Below, piece after piece: positions 1-8,385 of a stretch of 39,902 nt of DNA. Each line of letters opens with the position of its first letter. Within the stretch, counting starts at the first letter, position 1. The position numbers and the translations under genes were made by a program. Source of the stretch: Bremia lactucae (lineage: Eukaryota > Oomycota > Peronosporomycetes > Peronosporales > Peronosporaceae); contig NC_090625.1 in NCBI RefSeq assembly GCF_004359215.1, positions 1,392,752 to 1,432,653 on the forward strand. Reading direction: 5' to 3'. The notes under the pieces were generated by a model that searched no databases, had not been told where the DNA came from, and saw only the letters and a list, made by a program, of their open reading frames with translations.

Positions 1-184
1 CGTTGCACTCCTGGCTAACGCACCCCTTCCAACCGCACCAGGCTCTTGGCACTGTGCCGGTTTATGCGACGCATGACTTCTTGTCAGCTCGCCGTCTACT
101 GCCACAGGCTCTCGGCTCTGTGCAGGACATTCGGACGCATGACTACTTGTCATCGTCCTATTCACTACCTCAGTCTCCACGAGC

Positions 185-625
185 TGGGTAGGAATTGGTG
201 ACGTTTGACATCCCGTCAACGCACCCTCAACTGTGTTCGACACGACATCAGTTGCATACGCCTCTCGCAGGAGCACATCCTTTCCGGTGTCCTGCGTAGA
301 GTTCGCAACTGTGCGTGTACGCCAGTCTATCCATGGTTAGTGTTTTGCCAACCATGGCATGCTTAGGATGAGGTCATACGGACTCTCCATACCTAGCACT
401 GTGAACTTCTCTTTACAAGTGAAGTCACTAAAGCTGAAGGCGAGTTCATCCTGAACTCCCTCAGACTTAACGAGCGCGCCGTTCAATAAACGAACAGTCG
501 CCTATATCTCGCTTGCCATTCTGGCAAAGCGACTCAAACATCGCCGGTCTCTTTTTAGAGCCGCGAGTTTTACAAAATTTTGTGATGCACCCGAATCCAC
601 TAGGAGGATCATCACCTAGTCATAG
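185..625 (-). pseudogene. Protease region of left gypsy-A, degenerate
   Basis: This is a retropepsin-type aspartic protease remnant. The minus strand carries the counterpart of the DSGA active-site stretch near 585-600 and of ILGMPWL near 345-375, both clearer in the right copy (39010-39290). No continuous frame links them. The region 1-185 is the linker that follows protease and matches 39432-39614 in inverted orientation. Only homology to the right copy supports the call. Confidence 0.65.
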
Positions 626-788
626 CCTCGTACTTGAGCGCTATAGACCAGCAGGGTTGAGTTTTGAAATTTAGAGACCTCAGGGACTATACTCCCCATT
701 TCTTCGACAACTCTGAACTTAAGGGTAGCTTCAGAGTCCGCGTCAGTAGGGCATCCGCCCCTACTGCGCTCCTTCATTTACCGACCCC

Positions 789-1713
789 TCAGTGGTCGAT
801 GCAGAACTCATGCGTCTCGTACGCTGCTTCTTGCCATCGCCCTTTCGGAAGGGAGTCCTCTTGCTGGGCGTCTTCGCCCCAGCAGTGACCCTGGCATAGC
901 AGCGAGCCATCATACGGCCGCGCTTGCCGCATTAATAGCAATAAACGTCTGCGTTGCCCAAATTGCTCCTCAACTAAGGCAATTTGGATTGCCTCTTCCA
1001 TCGTCGACGGCACCTTTCTGAAAAGGGCCTGTCGCGATGGGCCATGCCGTAGTCCGTTCATAAACGTGGGCACCTTAATGTGCTCCGGAATCGGACCTAC
1101 GGTTATGGATGCCGACAGCGAGCGCACCTCTTGCACATACTCTTGCAGAGATCGCTTCGCCTGTCGCGCTCCAAAGAAGCGCACCTGAAGCAACACTTCG
1201 TTGTTCGGCGGCTGATACATGGCGCGAATCTTTTTCTTGAAGATCGCCCATGTAGGAACGCCTTTCTGTCCACCATATTCGCCGACTAAGCCCACTCTGA
1301 GGCCTTACCGCGCAGGTGCGACATGGCGTACGACACCATCCGGCTGTCGTCCTCGATGAGCTGCGCGACACCGCATTGCTCCACGGCTAAAAGCCAGTGG
1401 ACAATCGTGTGCTCCGCAGTTCCATCGAACTTGGGCGGCTCCATCCAAATGGGCCTCGGCTGATGCGGCCGGGCAGATAGCATCTAAACAGTCCTGTTGA
1501 GAGCCTCGCTCCGAGCCGCTCATGCCTCAGCTCATCCTGAGTCTGAGTGACAGACTTCGCCGCAGCATGGCTCTGTGCCTCGGACGCGGCTCTCCGCTGT
1601 CCGAGCACGAATGCCTCAAACTGCTCCAACTGAGCAACATGTTGGTCATGAGGACCGCGAAGAAACCTGGCAGGGGCTTGTCCACCAAGACCCTGCACCA
1701 TGTGCTCAGCCAC
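789..1713 (-). pseudogene. gag of left gypsy-A, frameshifted
   Basis: This is a capsid-type gag of a Ty3/gypsy element (Retrotrans_gag-like), the protein that forms the virus-like particle. Reading on the minus strand from 1713, an N-terminal Gln/Ala-rich segment is followed by a segment with HLRGKASEWA near 1290-1320, then QAKRSLQEY and HIKVPTFMNGL around 1060-1170. The frames change near 1290, 1390 and 950, so at least three frameshifts break it. The zinc-knuckle region that is clear in the right copy is garbled after about 960. The sequence aligns residue by residue with 37880-38856 on the plus strand. Confidence 0.82.
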
Positions 1714-1806
1714 CTCCCGATGATGTTCGGAGAGGTGGAAGAAGTAAGCTCAATTAGTATTGAGGATCATCCTCACGTACCCACGCAGAGATGCAGGTCG
1801 TAGGAA

Positions 1807-1824
1807 GGATTTCAAGTGCTACCA
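1807..1824 (-). other. Primer-binding site of left gypsy-A
   Basis: Two bases inside the LTR end, the minus strand reads TGGTAGCACTTGAAATCC. TGG is the complement of a tRNA 3' CCA, and the first 10-11 bases match the PBS of gypsy-C (7346, 36372) and of right gypsy-A (37723). Confidence 0.75.
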
Positions 1825-1826
1825 AT

Positions 1827-2357
1827 TGTAGGCGGGCACGTCGTAATGCGGTCACGCTCTACTTAAACACACACCCTAGCACAGCGAGGAAGCGGTTAAA
1901 CCAGCTTCTATTGCGTGCAGTGAGGTAGTTGTGGTGGGTGCCTTAGCGACCTCACCCAACGCATTAAGTACTTTAGCTAAATGTCGTCACGGGAGCGGTA
2001 ATCCGGCTTCTCATGCGCACTTACTTAGTAGAAAGTAGTTTTCAGACCTATTTATATTTAATCACATTAAATATAAAAAACATTTTTTACCAATCAAAAT
2101 GTCATCTTTATAGATGATACTTATATGTAATTGGAGCGTATCTTTCTAGATACCTCGCGTAATGGATGACGCTAGCCGTCATTCTTCCTAATGTGAATGC
2201 ACCAAAGTGCATCACATACACAAGGGTTGGTAACAATGTGAACAACACCCAAGTGGTGGGTCTAATTACTTTATTTAAGTAATTGTCCATCCCCTCAAGT
2301 ACACCAAGTGTACTTAACGGGGACTGTGTAACATTAAGGCAGCTTTAGCCCGTTACA
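1827..2357 (-). repeat. 5' LTR of left gypsy-A
   Basis: The LTR is 531 bp. On the minus strand it opens with TGTAACGGGC and closes with GCCTACA, giving TGTA...TACA ends. It is homologous to 26662-27202, 20733-21250, 21301-21848 and 37191-37719. Near its start it holds the inverted repeat AGTACAC-N3-GTGTACT (2297-2315), and further in a TGACG/CGTCA palindrome (2164-2184). The flanking PBS on the gag side confirms it as a 5' LTR. Confidence 0.88.
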
Positions 2358-3660
2358 TTGGCTACTTCATATCTCTTCTCATTGTCCATAACTGTAGCAG
2401 GCGCTGACATTTCTTCAAGAATCGACCGTCGATAGTCAGCCACATGTCGCTTGGGACGCGGAATTGCAGCGACCTTTTCCAACGACTCAGTACGAATATG
2501 CCGTTTACTACCCAAGTCAAATATTGGGTGGGCGTCCTGAGCTTCATTCGGCTCCTCTTCAGATACCATATCATTGTCCGTTGAGATATTCTCTTCATCG
2601 TCGTCTTCAATAGCGACAGACTTGCATTTGCACCCGTCATTTATTGTCTTACAGTCGAAAGTATCTCCCTTGAACTTGGCATCGCGACTCATCAGAATTC
2701 GACCATTTGACATATCTTTAAAACGATAAGTTTTCTGGTGCTCCGAATAGCCCAAAAATCGGCACAATACGGCTTTTGCGTCCAGCTTCGATCGCTTTTC
2801 CTTCGGAATGTGGACGTACGCGTGACAGCCAAAAACCTTGAGGTTTGTCAATAGCTGTTTCTTTGTCGTCCAAAATCTCGAATGGTGACTTTCCATCGTC
2901 GATAGAACGCGATGGACACCGATTACGAAGAAACATTATTGCCGTCATTACAGCTTCACCCCAATCGTACTTGGCAAGGCCGGCAGTTCCAGCATGCACC
3001 TAGCGCATTCCACAAGCGTCCGGTTCATACGCTTAGCAACTCCATTTAATTGTGGCGTGTAAGGCGGCGTATACTTGAGAACGATTCCTTGTTCCGAGCA
3101 AAACATGGCCATTTTCTTGGACGCATACTTGCCACCGTTGTCACGACGAAGAGATTATACGCGTTTGCCGTCTGCTTTTCTGCGAACGCAACAAAATTGG
3201 CGAACTTGTCCATGACTTCTGACTTGCTCTTGATCAAGTAAACGACACAGTACCGGGACTTGTCATCGGTGAAAGTCACGAAATAGCGCTTGCCGCTAAA
3301 AGTTGGAGTCTGCACAGGGCCACATACATCGCTGTGTATGACCTCTAAGAGCTCATTTGCCCGATTGAAAATGTACGCGGGTTTGCTTTCCAAGCGCACA
3401 GCTACCACAAATCTCTCACTTGCTTACGGACGCAATGTCAATTCCAATAGCGAGATTCTTTTTGACGATGGCACTAAGCCCGTCATGACCGATATGTCCT
3501 AGGCGAAGGTGCCACAAGTACGAGATGATATCTTCATTGTGAGCAAGAGGCTTGACCACATTTGCTTCCTCTTGATTAACTACGGTCATGTGCAGCCTAA
3601 AAAGTCATTTTTCTTCGCGTCCACCGATCTTCCACTTGACGCCTTTTGTCTCTGAAAAGC
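2358..3660 (-). pseudogene. Copia-A integrase (gag-pre-integrase plus core), broken
   Basis: This is a Ty1/copia integrase read on the minus strand. It runs from a gag-pre-integrase zinc segment (LWHLRLGHIGHDGL, about 3500-3540) through the core with HSDVCGP (about 3310-3335), TDDKSRY, then DNGGKY and the LNGVA-RMNRT block (about 3020-3060), to the C-terminal linker with PRPKRHVADYRR (about 2425-2460). Several frameshifts split it, near 3160, 3000 and 2720. The catalytic Glu of the DDE triad reads as Lys in the NGVA-R motif (codon at 3032-3034); the relative at 11556 keeps Glu. The segment stops at 2357, where gypsy-A begins, so the RT and RNase H are absent here. Confidence 0.85.
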
Positions 3661-3686
3661 ACCCTTCCTTGTAGAATAAAACAGGC

Positions 3687-4046
3687 CTAACGTCCTTGGT
3701 AAAACGACCGACAGAAAACAAAGTTCGCGGTAACTTCGGAATATTCCAAACGTACCCCCTGCGAAGTCTTCATTGACATGACGATGTCTCCGCTGCCGAT
3801 AGCTTGGACAACACCGTCGTCTGCGAGATGAACGTCGATTGGAGCAAAGACCTTGTAAATCCGCATGAACTTCTTGGAACTTGTCATATGCTGCGTCGCC
3901 CCCAAGTCGACCACCAAATCATCACTTGACGTGGCATAACCGCTGCTTCCGCCAATCAAGAAAAGATAGTTGCCAGAATCTTTAATCTGTGCGACGTTTG
4001 CACGCTGCAACCGATATCGCGAGCGGCTAAGTTACGCAAAAGTTGC
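3687..4046 (-). pseudogene. Copia-A protease remnant
   Basis: Minus-strand open frame (4010-3687) with the copia protease pattern: VVDLGATQHMTS at about 3885-3920, where the usual DSGAT reads DLGAT, followed by HLADDGVVQAIGSGDI. The catalytic Asp and the GAT are present and the Ser is replaced by Leu. The gag part that should precede it is missing: at 4046/4047 the sequence passes directly into a copia LTR of the opposite orientation. Confidence 0.8.
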
Positions 4047-4353
4047 TGTTGACAAGGATGCGCCTCGAAGTGCGGAAGACTAACCGGTCTGTACCGGTTG
4101 ATCATCGACATCGTTCGAAAGCGATCATCTACATCCGACAGCACAGCAGATGGTTCCGCGAACGTTCGATGATCTACTTTGAGATGGCATCTCCACGTGG
4201 TAGAAGCTGATTGGCTTGAAGAGATGTAGCCGGTACGTAAATCCAGTATAGTATCTAGTAGGCTTAGAGGTAGCAAACGGTTTGCGAACTAAAGACCTTT
4301 ATAATATTTACTTTGCATTGTGCAATCTAGTGCTCGCTTGACCTAATACAACA
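4047..4353 (+). repeat. Copia-A 5' LTR
   Basis: The LTR is 307 bp with perfect 5-bp terminal inverted repeats TGTTG...CAACA, followed at once by a primer-binding site and gag. Its 3' part (GGCTTAGAGGTAGCAAA..., TTTACTTTGCATT) matches 9930-10130, the other copia-A LTR. Its left terminus lies exactly against inverted copia-A protease, and no host flank intervenes. Confidence 0.8.
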
Positions 4354-4368
4354 GGTCATGAGCCCAAG
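4354..4368 (+). other. Copia-A primer-binding site, overlaps gag ATG
   Basis: GGTCATGAGCCCAAG directly follows the LTR. With one change (TCA for TTA) it is complementary to the anticodon arm of eukaryotic initiator tRNA-Met (yeast arm GGGCUCAUAACCC). The ATG inside it is the first codon of gag. Confidence 0.65.
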
Positions 4369-4915
4369 CCCCGCTTACTCTGCCTTCCCAGACACTGCCT
4401 TCGTTACCATGGACGCCTGTACGTCAAGCCGGATCAACAAATTCGACGGCGCCAACTTTCACACGTGGAAGTTTAAGATGCAGATGGTGCTGGAGGAGAG
4501 GGACTTGTGGGAAGTGGCAAGTAGGGAGATCAAGCTGGAGCACTGCACGAATGCGTTGGGTCAGGCGACCTTCAAGAGGAAGTCTCGTAAGGCGCTGGCG
4601 ATAATCTGTCTCGCGATGGAAGACTCGCAGCTGCCGCTTGTCCGATCGTCAAGTGGTGCGCATGATGCCTGGTCAAGACTGAAGGACACTTCGCGAAGAG
4701 GATCCTCGCAAACAAGCTCTTTCTTCGTCGACGTTTTCACAACAATGATGAAAGAAGGTGATGATGTCCTAAAACACATCAACAAGCTCAAGACGCTAGC
4801 GGGGCAGCTCGACGCTGCGGGTGCCCGGTCAGCATGGACGACTTGGTTATTACGCTTCTTGGGAGTCTCAGTAACTCGTTGCAGTGTCTTATTACTGCGT
4901 TGAAATCGCGTGCGG
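4358..4915 (+). pseudogene. Copia-A gag, N-terminal two thirds
   Basis: Copia-type gag (UBN2/Retrotran_gag_2-like). The ATG lies inside the PBS and gives MSPSPAYSAF. FDGANFHTWKFKMQ follows at residues about 28-41, then LWEVA, ALAIICLAM and HINKLKTLAGQL. The continuous frame ends at 4903 after a frameshift near 4825 (the frame of the homologue at 10266 is lost). Just past it, the sequence folds back on itself (4892-4960). A homologous gag with similar length and motifs is at 10138-10722. Confidence 0.85.
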
Positions 4916-4960
4916 GTATGGGATTTGGGAGCGTATCCGCACGCAATTTCAACGCAGTAA
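4892..4960. repeat. Fold-back inverted repeat in copia-A gag
   Basis: The arms 4892-4915 and 4937-4960 pair over 24 bp with one mismatch and a 21-nt loop. Both arms encode the same gag segment (ITALKSRA on plus, VTALKLRAD on minus), so the right arm is an inverted copy of the left rather than a chance hairpin. Confidence 0.85.
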
Positions 4961-5032
4961 CAAGGAACAGCGCGGCGACGGAGCTGTGTCTGGTCAAGCG
5001 TTTGTGATGAAGAAGGCTAAGCGCAAAGGACT

Positions 5033-5166
5033 GCGTGCGATAATTGCGGCAACCAAGGACACTGGATCGCAGATTGTCCTTTACGAGTCCTAACTGACGC
5101 GTGCGATAATTGCGGCAACCAAGGACACACTGGATCGCAGATTGCCCTTTACGAGTCCTAACTGAC
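5033..5166 (+). repeat. Tandem duplication of the copia-A zinc-knuckle segment
   Basis: Two copies, 5033-5098 (66 bp) and 5099-5166 (68 bp), differ by a 2-base indel and one substitution. Each encodes the start of a retroviral zinc knuckle (CDNCGNQGH) followed by a stop (TAA). The final Cys of the CCHC pattern is not at its place in either copy. Copy 1 has lost the 2 bases, so it reads a different frame after GGACAC. Confidence 0.85.
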
Positions 5167-5169
5167 GCT

Positions 5170-5419
5170 GAGGTGTTTATCTGCAACACAATCCGAACCG
5201 CGGTTAAACATAGCATTAAATAATATTATAGTATAGTTAAATGCACTATGTAGAAATGAGCGGTTTCGAGAAGAAGAAGTGTAAGCCCTAATAAATCGAT
5301 CACTTCCAAATATTCCTTCTCCTGCTCAACTGTCTCCACTCCGGTTTACCCTTCGTGCAGACCCTTTAACCCTCACTCATCGCTCCTTCTCGCTTCGCTT
5401 TGCCTCGCTCATTTTAACA
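5170..5419 (+). repeat. Copia-B LTR
   Basis: About 250 bp homologous to 13311-13560: ATCCGAACCGCG, then ATGTAGAAAT, AAGTGTAAG, CCCAATAA-type and ATCGCTTCC-like blocks, ending TTTTAACA. The CA terminus at 5419 is joined directly to inverted copia-B protease, not to a PBS. Confidence 0.7.
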
Positions 5420-5816
5420 ATAATCGCTGTCTTGTCGCCGTCGGCTACTAAAATCTCGCCTTCGTCTTGCTCGTCCAGTGTAGAAAACTTAGACTTGTCG
5501 AAAAATATGATGTGGATGGCGCCGCTGTCAATGGCCCAGATTCCTGGCATATATTTGCCTGTTGATAGTTCGCATTCCAGCGAAACCTCAAATGCGACCC
5601 GATCGTATTCGTAGTTGTTGATGTGCCGATACTATATTGCTTGCTCCGCGTCCGCGATTTTCCCCGCCGCGTCGAGCTCCTCGATTGTCATCCATTTGCT
5701 TGGTCCAGTACCGTTCCATAGTGTGCTCAATTTGCCGCAATATATGCACTGGCGGGATTCTCGCTCGGCACTAAACGCTTGATCTGTGTCTTTAATCTTC
5801 ATCTTCGGATTTCCCT
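5420..5816 (-). pseudogene. Copia-B gag C-terminus and protease fragment, inverted
   Basis: On the minus strand this matches the copia-B element at 14210-14560: a CxxCGKL knuckle start near 5730, then MTIEELDAA (about 5680), SLECELSTG (about 5560-5590) and a WAIDSGA protease active site near 5520-5540, then [10 protein letters not shown] up to 5420. Frameshifts separate these pieces. It abuts a plus-strand copia-B LTR on its left and gypsy integrase on its right. Confidence 0.75.
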
Positions 5817-5822
5817 ACGAGG

Positions 5823-6270
5823 GAACATAAGAAGAATGGTATTCTTGTTTTTGTTGATTGTTTCAGCAAAATAATACATCTTCTTGCTGTACCGGAGTCG
5901 ACCACAGCCATAGGCTGTGCTCGTGTCTTTGTTGACACGATATTTCAACTCCTTGGGTCACCCCGCGAACTGGTCTCAGATCAAGACCATATATTCACGG
6001 CAGAAAGTTGGCAAACTGTGTTTAAATCACTTGGAAAAGAGATTAAAAGGTCAACATCTGATTCTCCTCCAACAGATGGTCAGACCGAGCGTGCAAACCG
6101 TATCCTCGTAGGGATACTTCGCGGATGCATCCACTCTTTTACGAGATAGAGCGAGTTTTTGCCGATAGTAGAATTTGCCATCAATAGTTCAGTGCATGCT
6201 TCTACTATGCATACAACGCTTTTCGTGAACGGCTGACGCCATCCACGTATACCCTTGTTTGAAAGTGGCT
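5823..6270 (+). pseudogene. Ty3/gypsy integrase core fragment (gypsy-C-like)
   Basis: An open frame with no ATG runs 5823-6149 (108 codons), then continues past a TAG and on to a TGA at about 6232. It shows GILVFVDCFSK, ELVSDQD (second catalytic Asp) and DGQTERANR (catalytic Glu), then LPIVEFAINSSVHAS. This is the retroviral integrase core (rve) of a Ty3/gypsy element. It matches the minus-strand integrase of the full gypsy-C copy at 31876-32085. The first catalytic Asp is upstream of the fragment and absent. Confidence 0.85.
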
Positions 6271-6279
6271 CTTATTCAA

Positions 6280-6589
6280 GGGGGGAGGGACTCGCTCGAG
6301 CAAAGAACCTTCTAGCTCTTGCTCATCCCGCATTAGCCCTAAGGTTAAGCCCTAAGGTTAACGCGAAGGATTTAAAGTGAACAAACTCAGTAATAACAAT
6401 GATGTTATTACTGACTTTGATAACGATGCTAAAGACTCAGCATCGAAAACAATTTATTATTAATGAGAACGATAATACTTTCAATAATGAGCAGATTGAT
6501 ATCTCCGCATTGCGAGCTGGCCGCACTAAAATAAAAATAAAATTGAGTCAGCAGGTGATTTCCTGTTAGCTAGAGAAGCACCGACAGAA
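6280..6589. other. Degenerate gypsy pol linker, no gene seen
   Basis: No frame can be followed. The stretch lies between integrase core and C-terminal domain, where the full gypsy-C copy has its integrase linker, so it is probably decayed pol. A 12-base unit GCCCTAAGGTTA is repeated twice near 6335-6360. Confidence 0.4.
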
Positions 6590-6800
6590 AAGTAACTCTG
6601 ACAAAAATGGAAGAGCAAACATACTTTCATTTATTGTTAATGACCTAGTCCTACTGTCTACGGTACACCTACCAAAAGATGTAGTGACGAATGTGGAAAG
6701 TAATAAATTACTGCTCGGGTATATCGACCCGTTCATGTACTACATCGCCAAAGCAATGCGTACACGATCGAGCTGCCTCCCCGTATGGAGCAGCATTAGG
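6590..6800 (+). pseudogene. Integrase C-terminal (GPY/F-type) fragment
   Basis: The plus strand encodes GRANILSFIVNDLVLLST and then [12 protein letters not shown], matching the C-terminal DNA-binding module of gypsy-C integrase at 31150-31344 (GRANALSFKINDLVLLST, FIGPFCVL). The GPY/F motif reads DPF, so the Gly is replaced. The fragment is broken after about 6750. Confidence 0.72.
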
Positions 6801-6824
6801 ACAAACGCAATATTGCTGGCCTTG

Positions 6825-6913
6825 ACGAATTCGTCCCTGGCACGATTATCCGCGAACGTTTGAGTTATCTCACGGTTGACCACGCGCTACACGGACTTGG
6901 AAAGGAACGCGCC
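6825..6913 (-). pseudogene. Splinter of copia-B gag
   Basis: About 89 bp match the reverse complement of 13661-13755, the copia-B gag just after its first stop. The identity to that segment appears high over the whole length. The splinter sits directly against the 5' end of a gypsy-C LTR. Confidence 0.75.
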
Positions 6914-6916
6914 ACG

Positions 6917-7343
6917 TGTAACGGGGTGTATCGTTACGTGAAATTAACACTAAAAGGTTGTTAATTAATATATTATCTAAAAGGTCGATAATATTTGGAG
7001 GATATTACTTTATATAGTAATGTCCTGAATTCTTATCCATAAATAGGTGTAGACCATTATGTCTATTTATTCCGCAGACTAATCAGCTGTAGAAGTAATC
7101 AAAGAGAGTTACAAGATAAGATAGATAAGAATTCATTTACATGTTTAGTATTAGTTTATAGTTAAGTCAACATTTACAAAGATAGATTAACAAGACACTT
7201 AACTATATAAATGGTTTTCATTTTACACTCTTAAGCTAACTTGCCTTACAGTGTACGTCACCTAACGAGAGGCACCACTCACATCTGAGGCAGTGTGAAG
7301 TGGACTTATACTGAAACAGTACAAGACGCAGTGCCCCGTTACA
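6917..7343 (+). repeat. Gypsy-C 5' LTR
   Basis: A 427-bp LTR with TGTAACGGGG...CCCCGTTACA ends, an inverted repeat of 10 bp. It is homologous in opposite orientation to 29445-29882 and 36375-36827. It is followed by a PBS and gag, so it is a 5' LTR. The ACGTACA/TGTACGT palindrome of the other copies has lost one arm here (near 7250). Confidence 0.88.
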
Positions 7344-7345
7344 CC

Positions 7346-7364
7346 TGGTAGCACTTTGTAGTCC
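7346..7364 (+). other. Primer-binding site of gypsy-C 5' fragment
   Basis: TGGTAGCACTTTGTAGTCC starts 2 bases after the LTR. It is identical to the PBS of the full gypsy-C copy, and TGG pairs with tRNA 3' CCA. Confidence 0.78.
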
Positions 7365-7393
7365 GTCCAAGGACCACACTTCCCACATTTAAC

Positions 7394-7819
7394 ATGGACA
7401 TGTTAGATGGTAGTGGGAATACGCATCACGTTTCCCCTGAAAGCTACTCCTTTCTAAGTGATATAGAAAGGAGTGCGGTTGAACTCATTCGTTCGACCGC
7501 AGGGAATGATCCCATCCTAACCATGCTGTCTGCTTTTGGACAGACGGTAAAGGGTGGCTATGGCCATTTCCAAACTTGGAGGTAGAGCTATGGAGTGGGC
7601 ACTATCGTGCAGCACGTCCATAAACGACGCTTTTCCCTCATGGGATTCGCTGAAACAACAGATGACTAGCATGTTTGCTCCGCCTGATCAGGCTTTCCGC
7701 ATGTGAGCACGGCTCCTAGCGACTCGGTAGGGTAAACGAACCCAAATGGACTTTGTCCAGGAGTTGAAAACTCTCATTGCGTCTATGCATCAAGAACCGG
7801 TGCAAGAAACAATTGTGGT
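7394..7819 (+). pseudogene. Gypsy gag, chimeric and interrupted by gap
   Basis: The first 40 or so codons from ATG 7394 (MDMLDGSGNTHHVSPES) are near-identical to the gag start of the full gypsy-C (36324 minus). From about 7555 the sequence no longer resembles that copy. It reads GGRAMEWALS, SWDSLKQQM, MFAPPDQAFR and MDFVQELKTLIASMH, a capsid segment of Retrotrans_gag type from another gypsy family. There are frame changes near 7560 and a TGA near 7706. The gene enters the N gap at 7820 and does not resume recognisably after it. Confidence 0.75.
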
Positions 7820-7919
7820 NNNNNNNNNNNNNNNNNNNNNNNNNNNNNNNNNNNNNNNNNNNNNNNNNNNNNNNNNNNNNNNNNNNNNNNNNNNNNNNNN
7901 NNNNNNNNNNNNNNNNNNN
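7820..7919. other. Assembly gap (100 N)
   Basis: One hundred unknown bases. Frames and orientation differ on the two sides (plus-strand gag on the left, gypsy integrase antisense on the right), so linkage across the gap is a scaffolding claim only. Confidence 0.99.
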
Positions 7920-8063
7920 TCGAATAAACGAAGCAAAGAGTCTGCGCGAGGAGGCGAAGACACTTGTTGGAGAGGAAGCAAATTTGGAAGCGATTGATTT
8001 ATTGGGACTTACACTTGTACTTCTGTAACCACTTATTTCTACATTGTCTTTTTACTCTACTAG
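7920..8063 (+). other. Unassigned open stretch after the gap
   Basis: One plus frame is open from the gap edge to 8026 and encodes an amphipathic helix-like segment rich in Glu and Lys (INEAKSLREEAKTLVG). It is followed by a GT...AG interval of 39 bases (8025-8063) that would be a very short intron. I do not recognise the peptide. It may be the end of a host exon or non-coding DNA. Confidence 0.25.
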
Positions 8064-8074
8064 GTGAAGTGATT

Positions 8075-8235
8075 GCGATGGCGAATTCCATTGATACAGA
8101 CTGCCAGCACTCTGCCAGAACAGGCAGAGGTTGTAACGAAGCAATGAAGCGTTTGGCGTCACCCGTCGACAAACTTTGCAAACACGTATGTACCTGCGGG
8201 CGAACTCATACTGGCGTGGTTGTCCGACGACGGAC
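8075..8235 (-). pseudogene. Gypsy-C integrase N-terminal fragment
   Basis: This matches 32055-32215 of the full gypsy-C. The minus strand encodes PRQYEFARRYIRVCKVCRR, the Cys-x2-Cys end of the integrase zinc-binding HHCC module, and in another frame LPVLAECWQSVSM, the entry to the catalytic core. A frameshift separates the two. Confidence 0.75.
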
Positions 8236-8239
8236 ATTC

Positions 8240-8377
8240 TAGAAGGTTCTAGAACAATACTTTCATAAGAAGCACTTACGAATTAAGGACCCAAATATAT
8301 TCACTTCCAAATATTTCACCTTTTGACCAAATGTCTTCGATCCGATTCGTCCTTGCTTCGCCTTGCTCATTCTAACA
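8240..8377 (+). repeat. Copia-B LTR, 3' portion
   Basis: Matches the 3' half of the solo LTR at 12110-12369 (GAATTAAGGACCCAAATATATTCACTT-like block) and ends TCTAACA. The PBS that should follow is degenerate. It precedes a broken copia-B gag. Confidence 0.65.
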
Positions 8378-8385
8378 GCTTATAT

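Larger units (their letters stand above)
1..2357 (-). mobile_element. Gypsy-A LTR retrotransposon, left copy (5' part, runs off window)
   Basis: This is the 5' end of a Ty3/gypsy element read on the minus strand: 5' LTR, primer-binding site, gag, protease and the start of the protease-RT linker. It then leaves the window at base 1. The same order is found on the plus strand at 37191-39614, and window base 1 pairs with about base 39614 of that copy, so the two are inverted relatives. The right boundary abuts copia-A pol at 2358, which suggests insertion into or recombination with that element. Stops and frameshifts in gag and protease mean this copy is not autonomous. Confidence 0.88.

Noticed and set aside
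6335..6363. Interstitial telomere repeat (CCCTAA)
   Set aside because: Only two units of a 12-base GCCCTAAGGTTA; not the CCCTAAA array expected of oomycete or plant-type telomeres.
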